A DNA stretch of 64,000 bases from Streptomyces sp. Tue6028 (GCF_002300165.1 NZ_MLCE01000023.1:62001-126000); one strand, 5' to 3'; shown: positions 1-8,040, numbered from the stretch's first letter. Notes: generated from the letters alone by a model not told the origin. Numbers and translations are program-made.

Positions 1-520
1 TCTCCCTCGCCGACTTCGTGGCGGGCACCGGCGCGAGATCGATCGTCTGCTGGAGCTGATCAGGGGCATCGGTGATTTCTGTCCCGAGACGATGGCGATC
101 TTCGAGACGCAGGGAGGGTGGAACGACGGGCGCGAGGTGACGGCCGAGTCCTTGTCGATGTACTCCGGATGCATCGAGGGGTATCCTCCCGACACCGACG
201 ACCCTGTCGTGCTGCGACGCATGGTTCACATGGGCGGGGATCTTCAGTCGACCACCCTCCTGAACGCCCTTGTCGGAGCGGCCACGGTGAGAAACCCGGG
301 CCCTGAGGCCGTCGCGCCGCTGTTGGTCGACACCGTGCGGACGGCGGGATCCCTGCTGGACGCCGACCCCGAGCGGGCTGCATCCGACACCTTCCGGATG
401 TGGCGCGTCACCTTCCTGCCGGACGTACTGCGTCCCGATTCGCCCGCGGAGAACGGCGTCAAGGCCGGTCTCCGCACCTACGCCCACGTGCTGGAGGATC
501 TGGTCGACCCGTATCCGTGA
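1..520 (+). CDS. Hypothetical protein, 5' end outside the window (possibly frameshifted)
   Basis: C-terminal part of a protein of unknown function that enters from the left edge and stops at 518-520. The frame readable from base 32 onward gives a domain with the run VVLRRMVHMGGDLQST and then DTFRMWRVTFLPDVLRP. The same blocks recur in the next large gene (892-1548: VVRRMCRMGADLQST and ETVFRMWRVARLPAILRP), so the two are clear paralogues. Internal methionine at 92 is not the real start because the homology extends upstream of it. The first ~30 bases resemble the paralogue (LAD motif) in another frame, which hints at a frameshift near 26-34, but only ten codons support this. I do not recognise the family; no signal peptide or membrane span is seen in the visible part. 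Confidence 0.6.
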   Translation, partial: LPRRLRGGHRREIDRLLELIRGIGDFCPETMAIFETQGGWNDGREVTAESLSMYSGCIEGYPPDTDDPVVLRRMVHMGGDLQSTTLLNALVGAATVRNPGPEAVAPLLVDTVRTAGSLLDADPERAASDTFRMWRVTFLPDVLRPDSPAENGVKAGLRTYAHVLEDLVDPYP

Positions 521-631
521 TCGCGCCGACGGCGAACCGAAGTGTGCCGCGCGTCCGCGGGGGCGATCGGAAGGGCAGGACCGACCGGTGGGGTGGCCAC
601 GAGGCTTGAAGCAGCTTGAGGAGGGGCCGAG

Positions 632-895
632 TTGACGGACGAAGCGCGGCTCCGGCGGGCACGGCGAGGCGGTATGAGGGCGCTGCGCGACGTGTTCTGG
701 GCGGCACGGTCGATGCGGGCCTTGCCGGTGGAGGCGGGCGCGCCGGGCCGGCCGGACGCACGCTTTCGCGCAGCCGGTGTCCCGGACCCCGAGCGCTCGC
801 CGCGTCCGTGGACACGTCCGGCGAAGGGGGAGCCGGGCGCCGAGCCCGGCGCCCGGTGGACGCGCAGGACCGTGCGCGCCCCCTGGGACGCGTGA
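632..895 (+). CDS. Small hypothetical protein, coupled to downstream gene
   Basis: An 87-residue ORF with a TTG start placed 8 bases after a good GAGGAGG ribosome-binding site (617-623), ending in TGA at 893-895. The stop overlaps a GTG at 892, forming GTGA, the usual sign of translational coupling in Streptomyces. The product is basic at its N terminus (Arg-rich, with RALRDVFWAARSM) and Pro/Arg-rich after that, with no domain I recognise. A competing reading would start the downstream protein at TTG 616 and absorb this region in another frame. The ribosome-binding site and the coupling favour the small ORF, but it could be non-coding GC-rich DNA. Confidence 0.4.
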   Translation: MTDEARLRRARRGGMRALRDVFWAARSMRALPVEAGAPGRPDARFRAAGVPDPERSPRPWTRPAKGEPGAEPGARWTRRTVRAPWDA

Positions 896-1548
896 CCGTG
901 TCAGGGCGGCAGGTCACCCCCGTCCCGGAGTCCCTGCTCGCGCGCACCGCCTTCGCCTCGCTCGGCGGCATCGTGGAGATCGCCGCGGTGAACGCGACGG
1001 GCACGTGGAGACTCGCCGACGTCTCGGTGGGAGGCTTCCTGGCGGCCAGGAGTGGCGAGGTGGCACGCCTGCTGGACGGCATCCGGGCGGTGGGGCGGTT
1101 CGGCGCACCGGCGATGGCGATCGCGGAGGAGCTCGGGTACCTGCGCGAACACCCGGTGACCTCGGCGTCCCTCCTGCTGTGGTCCGGGGCCGTGACCGGG
1201 GTCCCGCAGCCCCTCGAACGGCTTGAGGAACCGGAGGTCGTGCGGCGCATGTGCCGTATGGGCGCGGACCTCCAGTCGACCTGCTTCCTGGAGGCACTGA
1301 CAGCGGCCGCCATCACGGCACGGGTGGAGCCCGGGGAGGGAGCGGAGCGCATCGCCGGCATCCTCCGCACCGCCTGCGACCTGGCGGACGCCACGGGCCG
1401 CAGCTCCGCCGAGACGGTCTTCCGCATGTGGCGGGTGGCTCGTCTGCCCGCCATCCTCCGCCCCGGGAGCCACGCACCCGAGTGGGGCAAGACGGGCTAC
1501 CGGGCGTACGACGAACAGCTGGAGCGCCTGCTCGCTCCGGGGGTGTGA
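892..1548 (+). CDS. Hypothetical protein, paralogue of the gene at 1-520
   Basis: About 218 residues with a GTG start that overlaps the previous stop codon. The C-terminal ~170 residues align with the partial gene at the left edge through the blocks VVRRMCRMGADLQST and ETVFRMWRVARLPAILRP and a matching tail (YRAYDEQLERLL). It looks like a soluble all-alpha protein: no signal peptide or membrane segment. Tandem paralogues beside a SUKH-3 type gene recall arrays of immunity proteins in polymorphic toxin loci, but no toxin gene is visible and this link is only inference. The function is unknown to me. Confidence 0.65.
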   Translation: MTVSGRQVTPVPESLLARTAFASLGGIVEIAAVNATGTWRLADVSVGGFLAARSGEVARLLDGIRAVGRFGAPAMAIAEELGYLREHPVTSASLLLWSGAVTGVPQPLERLEEPEVVRRMCRMGADLQSTCFLEALTAAAITARVEPGEGAERIAGILRTACDLADATGRSSAETVFRMWRVARLPAILRPGSHAPEWGKTGYRAYDEQLERLLAPGV

Positions 1549-1641
1549 GGCGCAGGCCCGCCCGGCGGGCCCCGGCATCGGCTCGGCAGCGTCGGCGGAG
1601 CGCATTCGAAGTGTGGTGAGGCGGAGGCGCTGTCGGACGCC

Positions 1642-2196
1642 ATGAAGGCGGGGGTGGATCCTCGGACCGTCTCCAAGGCCGTCGAGGTGCCCCCGGGCGC
1701 CCAGGCGTTCTGGCGGCGGCTCGAAACCACGGAGACCGACGACGCCGCAGCCGAACTGCGGTGGCCTCTCCGGACGGATCGCGTGCTGCGGGCGGGCGGC
1801 TGGTTTCAGAGCAGGTCGATCCCCGTGACGACCTGGGAAAGCATCCTGCGGGAGACCGGTGAATACGAGATGCACGATGCCGCGCGCCGGTTCCTCGCTG
1901 AATTCGGTCACGTCGGGATTCCCTCCCGTACACCCTTGGACACCATGCCGTGGATGGACTTCCGGCTGGACCCGCTCCTGGCCATGTGGGACGCCGAGAT
2001 TCTCGACGACCTCGGTGAGCAGGCCGGAGTCGATCTCTATCCCCTCGGCATGGTCGACCGCCGGAACCGGTACCTGGCGATGGCGGACGACGGCGCGGTC
2101 TACATGGGCATGGACACGGTCTCGCTGTGGGCCGCAACACCCGACGAGGCCCTGGAAAAGCTCACCAGGCCGGTTCGTCCGGAAGTCGGCTGCTGA
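1642..2196 (+). CDS. SUKH-3 domain protein (putative toxin immunity protein)
   Basis: 184 residues. From about residue 50 the sequence reads VLRAGGWFQSRSIPVTTW, then ARRFLAEFGHVGIP, then MDFRLDPLLAMW and a C-terminal block YMGMDTVSLWAATPDEALE. That order (AGW..R.V....W, A..FL.EFG, conserved P and D, then a YMG..DALE end) is the pattern of SUKH-3 proteins, a branch of the SMI1/KNR4 superfamily that neutralises toxins of bacterial contact-dependent and polymorphic systems. The first ~45 residues are a variable N terminus. The ATG at 1642 has only a distant GGAGG upstream, so the start is uncertain. No toxin is adjacent in the window, so this may be an orphan immunity gene. Confidence 0.7.
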   Translation: MKAGVDPRTVSKAVEVPPGAQAFWRRLETTETDDAAAELRWPLRTDRVLRAGGWFQSRSIPVTTWESILRETGEYEMHDAARRFLAEFGHVGIPSRTPLDTMPWMDFRLDPLLAMWDAEILDDLGEQAGVDLYPLGMVDRRNRYLAMADDGAVYMGMDTVSLWAATPDEALEKLTRPVRPEVGC

Positions 2197-2643
2197 TCAC
2201 GGACGGGGCGGGAGGTCGGGCCCCCGGTTTGACCTACGTCACGCTCGGGGTATTCTCTCCGGCTCGATTGGCCAGCCCGCTGTCGTGTATGGCAGACTAG
2301 CGGGGTTGCTCGGTCGAGTGCCGATGCTGCGCGCCTCCCGCCGGGAGGACTGGAAGCGAGTCCCACAGTACTCGTCGCCCAATCTGTCGGAAGGCAGCGC
2401 TGGGGCGGACGTACGGGAATCTTCCGGGAAGTGTCAGCGGGGTGCCGACCAGGCGCCCGGTGGGTGTTCAGCCCCCGGTCCAGCGGTTGCCTTCAGGGCT
2501 GAGCCGCGTCCCGAGCAGGGAAATCCCTTGTGGATATCTCTGTCAGTGGGAGCGCGACACGCCCGACCGCGTGGGTCGGAGGTCAGGACGCGGACCCTCG
2601 GGTTCCAGAGCGTTTTTACGAGACAAAGGACTACTGAGTAGCC
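2197..2643 (+). promoter_or_regulatory. Leader/promoter region of the S10 ribosomal operon
   Basis: 447 bases without a gene. A promoter-like pair TTGACC (2229-2234) and TATTCT (2251-2256) is separated by 16 bases. A small hairpin CCTCCC-gcc-GGGAGG lies at 2334-2348. The long distance to rpsJ implies an untranslated leader of several hundred bases. Just before rpsJ the sequence has an AAAGGA ribosome-binding site at about 2624. No start site was measured; the promoter is a motif-based call. Confidence 0.45.
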
Positions 2644-2952
2644 ATGGCGGGACAGAAGATCCGCATCCGGCTCAAGGCCTACGACCACGAGGTCATCGAC
2701 TCCTCGGCGAAGAAGATCGTCGAGACGGTGACCCGCACTGGTGCGTCGGTCGCGGGCCCGGTGCCGCTGCCCACTGAGAAGAACGTGTACTGCGTCATCA
2801 AGTCGCCGCACAAGTACAAGGACTCGCGCGAGCACTTCGAGATGCGCACGCACAAGCGCCTGATCGACATCCTCGACCCGACGCCCAAGACCGTTGACTC
2901 TCTGATGCGACTCGACCTCCCGGCCGGTGTCGACATCGAGATCAAGCTCTAG
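2644..2952 (+). CDS. rpsJ: 30S ribosomal protein S10
   Basis: 102 residues beginning MAGQKIRIRLKAYDHEVID, the universal N terminus of S10, and ending with the usual DIEIKL-type tail. S10 sits in the head of the 30S subunit and, as NusE, also takes part in antitermination complexes. It is the first gene of the S10 operon, preceded by a long leader and followed 17 bases later by rplC. Length and sequence are standard for Streptomyces, including the conserved HKRLIDILDPTPKTVDSLM segment. Nothing unusual is seen. Confidence 0.98.
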   Translation: MAGQKIRIRLKAYDHEVIDSSAKKIVETVTRTGASVAGPVPLPTEKNVYCVIKSPHKYKDSREHFEMRTHKRLIDILDPTPKTVDSLMRLDLPAGVDIEIKL

Positions 2953-2969
2953 GGATCGGTGATCTGAGA

Positions 2970-3614
2970 ATGGCTAAGCAGATCAAGGGCATCCTGGGCG
3001 AGAAGCTCGGCATGACGCAGGTGTGGGACGAGAACAACCGTGTTGTTCCGGTCACCGTCGTCAAGGCCGGCCCCAACGTCGTCACCCAGGTCCGTACGAA
3101 CGACACCGACGGCTACGAGTCGGTCCAGATCGCCTTCGGCGAGATCGACCCGCGCAAGGTGAACAAGCCCCTCAAGGGCCACTTCGCCAAGGCCGACGTC
3201 ACCCCCCGTCGTCACCTCGTCGAGATCCGCACCGCGGACGCCTCCGAGTACACGCTGGGTCAGGAGATCTCCGCTGAGGTCTTCGAGGCCGGCGTCAAGG
3301 TGGACGTGACCGGCAAGAGCAAGGGCAAGGGCTTCGCCGGTGTCATGAAGCGTCACAACTTCAAGGGCCTCGGCGCCGGACACGGCACCCAGCGCAAGCA
3401 CCGCTCTCCCGGTTCCATCGGTGGCTGTGCCACCCCGGGCCGTGTGTTCAAGGGCCTCCGCATGGCGGGTCGCATGGGCAACGAGCGGGTCACCACCCAG
3501 AACCTGACCGTTCACGCCGTTGACGCGGAGAAGGGCCTGCTCCTTATCAAGGGCGCGGTTCCTGGTCCGAACGGCGGCCTCGTCCTGGTCCGCACCGCGG
3601 CCAAGGGGGCCTGA
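2970..3614 (+). CDS. rplC: 50S ribosomal protein L3
   Basis: 214 residues starting MAKQIKGILGEKLGMTQVWD. L3 is an early 23S rRNA-binding assembly protein whose long loop reaches the peptidyl transferase centre; that loop is visible as the basic HNFKGLGAGHGTQRKHRSPG stretch in the second half. Second gene of the S10 operon, five bases before rplD. Normal size for the family. Confidence 0.98.
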   Translation: MAKQIKGILGEKLGMTQVWDENNRVVPVTVVKAGPNVVTQVRTNDTDGYESVQIAFGEIDPRKVNKPLKGHFAKADVTPRRHLVEIRTADASEYTLGQEISAEVFEAGVKVDVTGKSKGKGFAGVMKRHNFKGLGAGHGTQRKHRSPGSIGGCATPGRVFKGLRMAGRMGNERVTTQNLTVHAVDAEKGLLLIKGAVPGPNGGLVLVRTAAKGA

Positions 3615-3619
3615 GGACT

Positions 3620-4273
3620 ATGAGCACCATTGACATTCTGTCGCCCTCCGGCGACACCGCCGGGACCGTTGAGCTCCCGGCCGAGATCTTCGACGTAGAG
3701 AAGATCAGCATCCCGCTGCTTCACCAGGTCGTCGTTGCGCAGCTGGCCGCTGCCCGTCAGGGCACGCACAAGGTCAAGCGTCGTGGCGAGGTCCGCGGTG
3801 GTGGCAAGAAGCCTTACCGCCAGAAGGGCACCGGCCGCGCCCGTCAGGGTTCGACTCGTGCGCCGCAGTTCGCCGGCGGTGGCGTCGTGCACGGTCCCGT
3901 GCCGCGTGACTACTCGCAGCGGACCCCGAAGAAGATGAAGGCCGCGGCCCTGCGCCACGCCCTCACCGACCGGGCCCGCAACAACCGCATCCACGTCGTC
4001 ACCGGCGTGGTCGACGGCGGGATCTCCACCAAGGCCGCGAAGGGCCTGCTCGGCAAGATCTCGGAGCGCAAGAACGTGCTCCTGGTCATCGAGCGCTCCG
4101 ACGAGGCCGCGCTGCTTTCCGCGCGCAACCTGCCCCAGGTCCACATCCTGGAGCCGGGCCAGCTGAACACGTACGACGTTCTCGTCTCGGACGACGTGGT
4201 CTTCACCCAGGCCGCTTTCGAGTCCTTCGTGTCTGGCCCCCAGGCCGCTGACACCGAAGGGAGCGAAGCCTGA
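3620..4273 (+). CDS. rplD: 50S ribosomal protein L4
   Basis: 217 residues starting MSTIDILSPSGDTAG. L4 binds 23S rRNA and lines the exit tunnel through an extended loop, visible here as KVKRRGEVRGGGKKPYRQKG followed by GRARQGS. The family's globular C-terminal part with HILEPGQLNTYDVLVSDDVV is intact. The stop overlaps the rplW start by one base (TGATG), so the two are tightly coupled. In enterobacteria L4 also represses its own operon; nothing in this leader lets me claim that here. Confidence 0.98.
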   Translation: MSTIDILSPSGDTAGTVELPAEIFDVEKISIPLLHQVVVAQLAAARQGTHKVKRRGEVRGGGKKPYRQKGTGRARQGSTRAPQFAGGGVVHGPVPRDYSQRTPKKMKAAALRHALTDRARNNRIHVVTGVVDGGISTKAAKGLLGKISERKNVLLVIERSDEAALLSARNLPQVHILEPGQLNTYDVLVSDDVVFTQAAFESFVSGPQAADTEGSEA

Positions 4274-4689
4274 TGGCTACGCGTCACCCGAGCATCGCCT
4301 CGAAGGCCGCCAAGGCCGCGAAGGCTGCGCGCGTCGCCAAGGCGAAGCGCCACGCCACCGAGGGCAAGAACACCGTCGAGACCCCGCTGAGCAAGTCCTT
4401 CACGGACCCCCGTGACGTGCTCCTCAAGCCGGTCGTCTCGGAGAAGAGCTACGCGCTGCTCGACGAGGGCAAGTACACCTTCATCGTCGACCCGCGGGCC
4501 AACAAGACCCAGATCAAGGAGGCCGTCCAGGCGGTCTTCTCGGTCAAGGTCACCGGGGTCAACACGATCAACCGTCAGGGCAAGCGCAAGCGCACCCGCA
4601 CCGGCTTCGGCAAGCGTGCGGACAGCAAGCGCGCGATCGTGACCCTCGCTGAGGGCGACCGTATCGACATCTTCGGCCAGGCCTCCTAA
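4273..4689 (+). CDS. rplW: 50S ribosomal protein L23
   Basis: 138 residues. The conserved L23 core starts near residue 47 (RDVLLKPVVSEKSYALLDEG) and includes the RQGKRKRTRTGFGKR rRNA-binding loop. L23 sits at the tunnel exit and docks trigger factor and SRP. The first ~45 residues are an Ala/Lys-rich extension (KAAKAAKAARVAKAKRHA), longer than in E. coli L23 but typical of Streptomyces proteins I have seen. The ATG overlaps the rplD stop, supporting this start rather than one at the core. Confidence 0.96.
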   Translation: MATRHPSIASKAAKAAKAARVAKAKRHATEGKNTVETPLSKSFTDPRDVLLKPVVSEKSYALLDEGKYTFIVDPRANKTQIKEAVQAVFSVKVTGVNTINRQGKRKRTRTGFGKRADSKRAIVTLAEGDRIDIFGQAS

Positions 4690-4728
4690 CGGAGCGCCCT
4701 GGTCCGAATATCGGACGAGGACTGAGAA

Positions 4729-5565
4729 ATGGGAATCCGCAAGTACAAGCCGACTACGCCGGGCCGTCGTGGCTCCAGCGTCGCCGACTTCGTCGAGGTC
4801 ACGCGGTCCACGCCGGAGAAGTCGCTGGTCCGCCCGCTGCACAGCAAGGGCGGCCGTAACAACGCCGGTCGTGTGACCGTTCGCCACCAGGGTGGCGGAC
4901 ACAAGCGCGCCTACCGTGTGATCGACTTCCGTCGTCACGACAAGGACGGCGTGCCGGCGAAGGTCGCGCACATCGAGTACGACCCCAACCGCACCGCGCG
5001 CATCGCGCTGCTGCACTACGCGGACGGCGAGAAGCGCTACATCCTCGCCCCGCGCAACCTGCAGCAGGGTGACCGCGTCGAGAACGGTCCCGGGGCCGAC
5101 ATCAAGCCGGGCAACAACCTGGCGCTCCGCAACATCCCGGTCGGTACCACGATCCACGCGATCGAGATCCGTCCCGGTGGCGGTGCCAAGTTCGCCCGCT
5201 CCGCCGGTGCCTCGGTGCAGCTGCTCGCGAAGGAGGGCACCATGGCCCACCTCCGCATGCCCTCCGGTGAGATCCGCCTGGTCGACCAGCGCTGCCGCGC
5301 GACGGTCGGCGAGGTCGGCAACGCCGAGCAGAGCAACATCAACTGGGGTAAGGCCGGCCGCAAGCGCTGGCTGGGCGTTCGCCCGACCGTTCGCGGTGTG
5401 GCGATGAACCCGGTTGACCACCCGCACGGTGGTGGTGAGGGCAAGACCTCCGGTGGTCGCCACCCGGTCTCCCCGTGGGGTCAGAAGGAGGGTCGTACTC
5501 GTTCGCCGAAGAAGGCTTCGAACAAGTACATCGTCCGCCGCCGCAAGACGAACAAGAAGCGCTAG
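4729..5565 (+). CDS. rplB: 50S ribosomal protein L2
   Basis: 278 residues starting MGIRKYKPTTPGRRGSSVAD. L2 is a primary 23S rRNA-binding protein needed for subunit joining and peptidyl transfer. The functional motif GVAMNPVDHPHGGGEG, with the key histidine near the C terminus, is intact, as is the basic RSPKKASNKYIVRRRKTNKK tail. Fifth gene of the S10 operon, 13 bases before rpsS, and full length for the family. Confidence 0.98.
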   Translation: MGIRKYKPTTPGRRGSSVADFVEVTRSTPEKSLVRPLHSKGGRNNAGRVTVRHQGGGHKRAYRVIDFRRHDKDGVPAKVAHIEYDPNRTARIALLHYADGEKRYILAPRNLQQGDRVENGPGADIKPGNNLALRNIPVGTTIHAIEIRPGGGAKFARSAGASVQLLAKEGTMAHLRMPSGEIRLVDQRCRATVGEVGNAEQSNINWGKAGRKRWLGVRPTVRGVAMNPVDHPHGGGEGKTSGGRHPVSPWGQKEGRTRSPKKASNKYIVRRRKTNKKR

Positions 5566-5577
5566 GAGCGGGTTTAG

Positions 5578-5859
5578 ATGCCGCGCAGTCTCAAGAAGGG
5601 GCCCTTCGTCGACGACCACCTGATCAAGAAGGTGGACGTACAGAACGAAGCCGGCACCAAGAACGTCATCAAGACCTGGTCCCGTCGCTCGATGATCATC
5701 CCGGCCATGCTCGGCCACACGATCGCGGTGCACAACGGCAAGACCCACATTCCGGTGTTTGTCACCGAGTCGATGGTCGGCCACAAGCTCGGCGAGTTCT
5801 CGCCGACGCGCACCTTCCGGGGTCACGTCAAGGACGACCGGAAGTCGAAGCGCCGCTAA
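5578..5859 (+). CDS. rpsS: 30S ribosomal protein S19
   Basis: 93 residues starting MPRSLKKGPFVDDHLIKKV. S19 binds 16S rRNA in the head of the 30S subunit together with S13 (encoded at 16565). The motif TWSRRSMIIPAMLGHTIAVH and the C-terminal GEFSPTRTFRGH are the expected family signature. It lies between rplB and rplV in the conserved operon order. Confidence 0.98.
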   Translation: MPRSLKKGPFVDDHLIKKVDVQNEAGTKNVIKTWSRRSMIIPAMLGHTIAVHNGKTHIPVFVTESMVGHKLGEFSPTRTFRGHVKDDRKSKRR

Positions 5860-5901
5860 CAGCGGGGTGGAATGACCATGACAGACACTGGAAGGACAAC
5901 C

Positions 5902-6249
5902 ATGGAAGCCAGGGCCCAGGCGCGGTACATCCGCGTCACGCCCATGAAGGCCCGCCGCGTGGTGGACCTTATCCGTGGCATGGATGCCACGGAGGCTCAG
6001 GCGGTCCTGCGTTTCGCCCCGCAGGCCGCGAGCGTGCCGGTCGGCAAGGTGCTTGACAGCGCCATCGCCAACGCCGCGCACAACTACGACCACACCGACG
6101 CCGACAGCCTCTTCATCTCCGAGGCGTACGTCGACGAGGGCCCGACCCTGAAGCGGTTCCGTCCGCGCGCCCAGGGCCGCGCCTACCGGATCCGCAAGCG
6201 GACCAGCCACATCACCGTGGTCGTCAGCAGCAAGGAAGGAACCCGGTAA
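5902..6249 (+). CDS. rplV: 50S ribosomal protein L22
   Basis: 115 residues starting MEARAQARYIRVTPMKARRV. L22 contributes the beta-hairpin that lines the exit tunnel, here around PTLKRFRPRAQGRAYRIRKR. I chose ATG 5902 because GGAAGGA sits just upstream (5889-5895) and the protein then matches the usual ~110-residue length. An in-frame ATG at 5872 would add ten residues (MTDTGRTT...) and is the alternative start. The stop TAA overlaps the rpsC start (TAATG). Confidence 0.95.
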   Translation: MEARAQARYIRVTPMKARRVVDLIRGMDATEAQAVLRFAPQAASVPVGKVLDSAIANAAHNYDHTDADSLFISEAYVDEGPTLKRFRPRAQGRAYRIRKRTSHITVVVSSKEGTR

Positions 6250-7082
6250 TGGGCCAGAAGGTTAACCCGCATGGGTTCCGGCTCGGTGTCACGACCGACT
6301 TCAAGTCGCGTTGGTACGCCGACAAGCTGTACAAGGACTACGTCAAGGAAGACGTCGCCATCCGTCGGATGATGACGTCCGGCATGGAGCGCGCCGGTAT
6401 CTCGAAGGTTGAGATCGAGCGCACCCGTGACCGCGTGCGTGTGGACATCCACACCGCTCGTCCGGGCATCGTCATCGGCCGCCGTGGCGCCGAGGCCGAC
6501 CGCATCCGCGGCGACCTCGAGAAGCTCACGGGCAAGCAGGTCCAGCTGAACATCCTCGAGGTCAAGAACCCCGAGACCGACGCTCAGCTGGTTGCCCAGG
6601 CCGTTGCCGAGCAGCTCTCCTCCCGCGTCTCCTTCCGCCGCGCCATGCGTAAGAGCATGCAGTCGGCGATGAAGGCGGGCGCCAAGGGCATCAAGATCCA
6701 GTGCGGTGGCCGCCTCGGTGGCGCCGAGATGTCCCGCTCGGAGTTCTACCGCGAGGGCCGCGTGCCCCTGCACACGCTCCGCGCGAACGTCGACTACGGC
6801 TTCTTCGAGGCCAAGACGACCTTCGGCCGCATCGGCGTGAAGGTCTGGATCTACAAGGGCGACGTCAAGAACATCGCCGAGGTCCGCGCCGAGAACGCCG
6901 CTGCCCGCGCCGGCAACCGCCCGGCCCGTGGTGGCAACGACCGCCCGGCCGGCCGTGGTGGCCGTGGTGGCGAGCGTGGCGGTCGCGGCCGCAAGCCGCA
7001 GCAGCAGGCTCCCGCCGCCGAGGCCCCCAAGGCCGAGGCGACCGCCGCTGCTCCGGCTGAGAGCACCGGAACGGAGGCCTGA
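6249..7082 (+). CDS. rpsC: 30S ribosomal protein S3
   Basis: 277 residues starting MGQKVNPHGFRLGVTTDFKS. The KH domain signature RPGIVIGRRGAEADRI and the C-terminal domain with GRLGGAEMSRSE are present. S3 sits at the mRNA entry channel and helps unwind mRNA. After residue ~215 there is a low-complexity tail, first Gly/Arg-rich (GGRGGERGGRGRKP) and then Ala/Glu-rich, which makes it longer than E. coli S3 (~233). Such tails are common in high-GC actinobacteria. Tightly linked to rplV and rplP. Confidence 0.97.
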   Translation: MGQKVNPHGFRLGVTTDFKSRWYADKLYKDYVKEDVAIRRMMTSGMERAGISKVEIERTRDRVRVDIHTARPGIVIGRRGAEADRIRGDLEKLTGKQVQLNILEVKNPETDAQLVAQAVAEQLSSRVSFRRAMRKSMQSAMKAGAKGIKIQCGGRLGGAEMSRSEFYREGRVPLHTLRANVDYGFFEAKTTFGRIGVKVWIYKGDVKNIAEVRAENAAARAGNRPARGGNDRPAGRGGRGGERGGRGRKPQQQAPAAEAPKAEATAAAPAESTGTEA

Positions 7083-7087
7083 CCGAC

Positions 7088-7507
7088 ATGCTGATCCCCC
7101 GTAGGGTCAAGCACCGCAAGCAGCACCACCCGAAGCGCCGTGGTCAGGCCAAGGGCGGTACGCAGGTTGCGTTCGGCGAGTACGGCATCCAGGCCCTCAC
7201 GCCGGCGTACGTGACCAACCGCCAGATCGAGGCGGCTCGTATCGCGATGACCCGCCACATCAAGCGTGGCGGCAAGGTCTGGATCAACATCTACCCGGAC
7301 CGCCCGCTGACGAAGAAGCCCGCCGAGACCCGCATGGGTTCCGGTAAGGGTTCCCCCGAGTGGTGGGTCGCGAACGTGCACCCGGGCCGGGTCATGTTCG
7401 AGCTGTCCTACCCCAACGAGAAGATCGCCCGTGAGGCCCTGACTCGCGCAGCCCACAAGCTGCCGATGAAGTGCCGGATCGTCAAGCGCGAGGCAGGTGA
7501 AGCGTGA
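7088..7507 (+). CDS. rplP: 50S ribosomal protein L16
   Basis: 139 residues starting MLIPRRVKHRKQHHPKRRG. L16 shapes the A-site tRNA path at the base of the central protuberance. The signature RMGSGKGSPEWWVANVHPGR is intact, including the arginine modified in some bacteria. Its TGA overlaps the ATG of rpmC (TGATG at 7505-7509). Standard length. Confidence 0.98.
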   Translation: MLIPRRVKHRKQHHPKRRGQAKGGTQVAFGEYGIQALTPAYVTNRQIEAARIAMTRHIKRGGKVWINIYPDRPLTKKPAETRMGSGKGSPEWWVANVHPGRVMFELSYPNEKIAREALTRAAHKLPMKCRIVKREAGEA

Positions 7508-7731
7508 TGTCGGCCGGTACCAAGGCGTCCGAGCTGCGCGAACTGGGTGACGAGGAGCTTCTTGCGAAGCTTCGCGAAGCCAAGGAAGAGCTGTTCAACC
7601 TCCGCTTCCAGGCGGCGACCGGTCAGCTCGAGAACCACGGTCGGCTCAAGGCCGTCCGTAAGGACATCGCGCGGATCTACACCCTGATGCGTGAGCGCGA
7701 GCTGGGCATCGAGACGGTGGAGAGCGCCTGA
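7507..7731 (+). CDS. rpmC: 50S ribosomal protein L29
   Basis: 74 residues starting MSAGTKASELRELGDEELL, with the L29 helical-hairpin core LREAKEELFNLRFQAATGQLE. L29 lies near the tunnel exit beside L23. The ATG at 7507 overlaps the rplP stop; a GTG one codon upstream (7504) is an equivalent alternative. The stop overlaps the rpsQ start (TGATG), so rplP-rpmC-rpsQ are strung together with no gaps. Confidence 0.96.
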   Translation: MSAGTKASELRELGDEELLAKLREAKEELFNLRFQAATGQLENHGRLKAVRKDIARIYTLMRERELGIETVESA

Positions 7732-8015
7732 TGAGCGAGAGCAACGTGACTGAGCAGAAGACCGAGCGCGGTTTCCGCAAGACCCGTGAGGGTCTGGTCG
7801 TCAGCGACAAGATGGACAAGACCGTCGTCGTCGCCGTCGAGGACCGCGTCAAGCACGCGCTGTACGGCAAGGTCATCCGCCGTACGAACAAGCTCAAGGC
7901 CCACGACGAGCAGAACGCTGCGGGCGTCGGCGACCGCGTCCTCCTCATGGAGACCCGGCCGCTGTCCGCGACGAAGCGCTGGCGCGTCGTCGAGATTCTC
8001 GAGAAGGCCAAGTAA
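7731..8015 (+). CDS. rpsQ: 30S ribosomal protein S17
   Basis: 94 residues. The S17 OB-fold core appears as REGLVVSDKMDKTVVVAVED followed by HALYGKVIRRTNKLKAHDE and the C-terminal METRPLSATKRWRVVEI. S17 is an early-binding 16S rRNA protein. The first ~18 residues (MSESNVTEQKTERGF) are a short actinobacterial extension. Last gene of the S10 cluster proper; a 104-base gap with two strong inverted repeats separates it from rplN. Confidence 0.97.
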   Translation: MSESNVTEQKTERGFRKTREGLVVSDKMDKTVVVAVEDRVKHALYGKVIRRTNKLKAHDEQNAAGVGDRVLLMETRPLSATKRWRVVEILEKAK

Positions 8016-8019
8016 TCCC

Positions 8020-8040
8020 TCCTAGGGGGACCCCCTAGGA
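8020..8040. promoter_or_regulatory. Perfect 10-bp-arm palindrome between rpsQ and rplN
   Basis: TCCTAGGGGG-A-CCCCCTAGGA, perfect arms around a single central base, begins four bases after the rpsQ stop. As RNA it would fold into a stem with a minimal loop; as DNA it could bind a symmetric protein. It sits at the junction of the S10 and spc operons, so an attenuator, terminator or processing site is plausible. Confidence 0.45.

Noticed and set aside
616..891. Start of the second paralogue at TTG 616 instead of GTG 892
   Set aside because: The added 92 residues have no counterpart in the paralogue, and a competing ORF with a better ribosome-binding site and GTGA coupling lies in the same stretch.
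3910..6210. A 766-codon open frame on the minus strand across rplD-rplV
   Set aside because: It is antisense to well-recognised ribosomal genes; long antisense frames arise from the G/C bias at third codon positions in such DNA.
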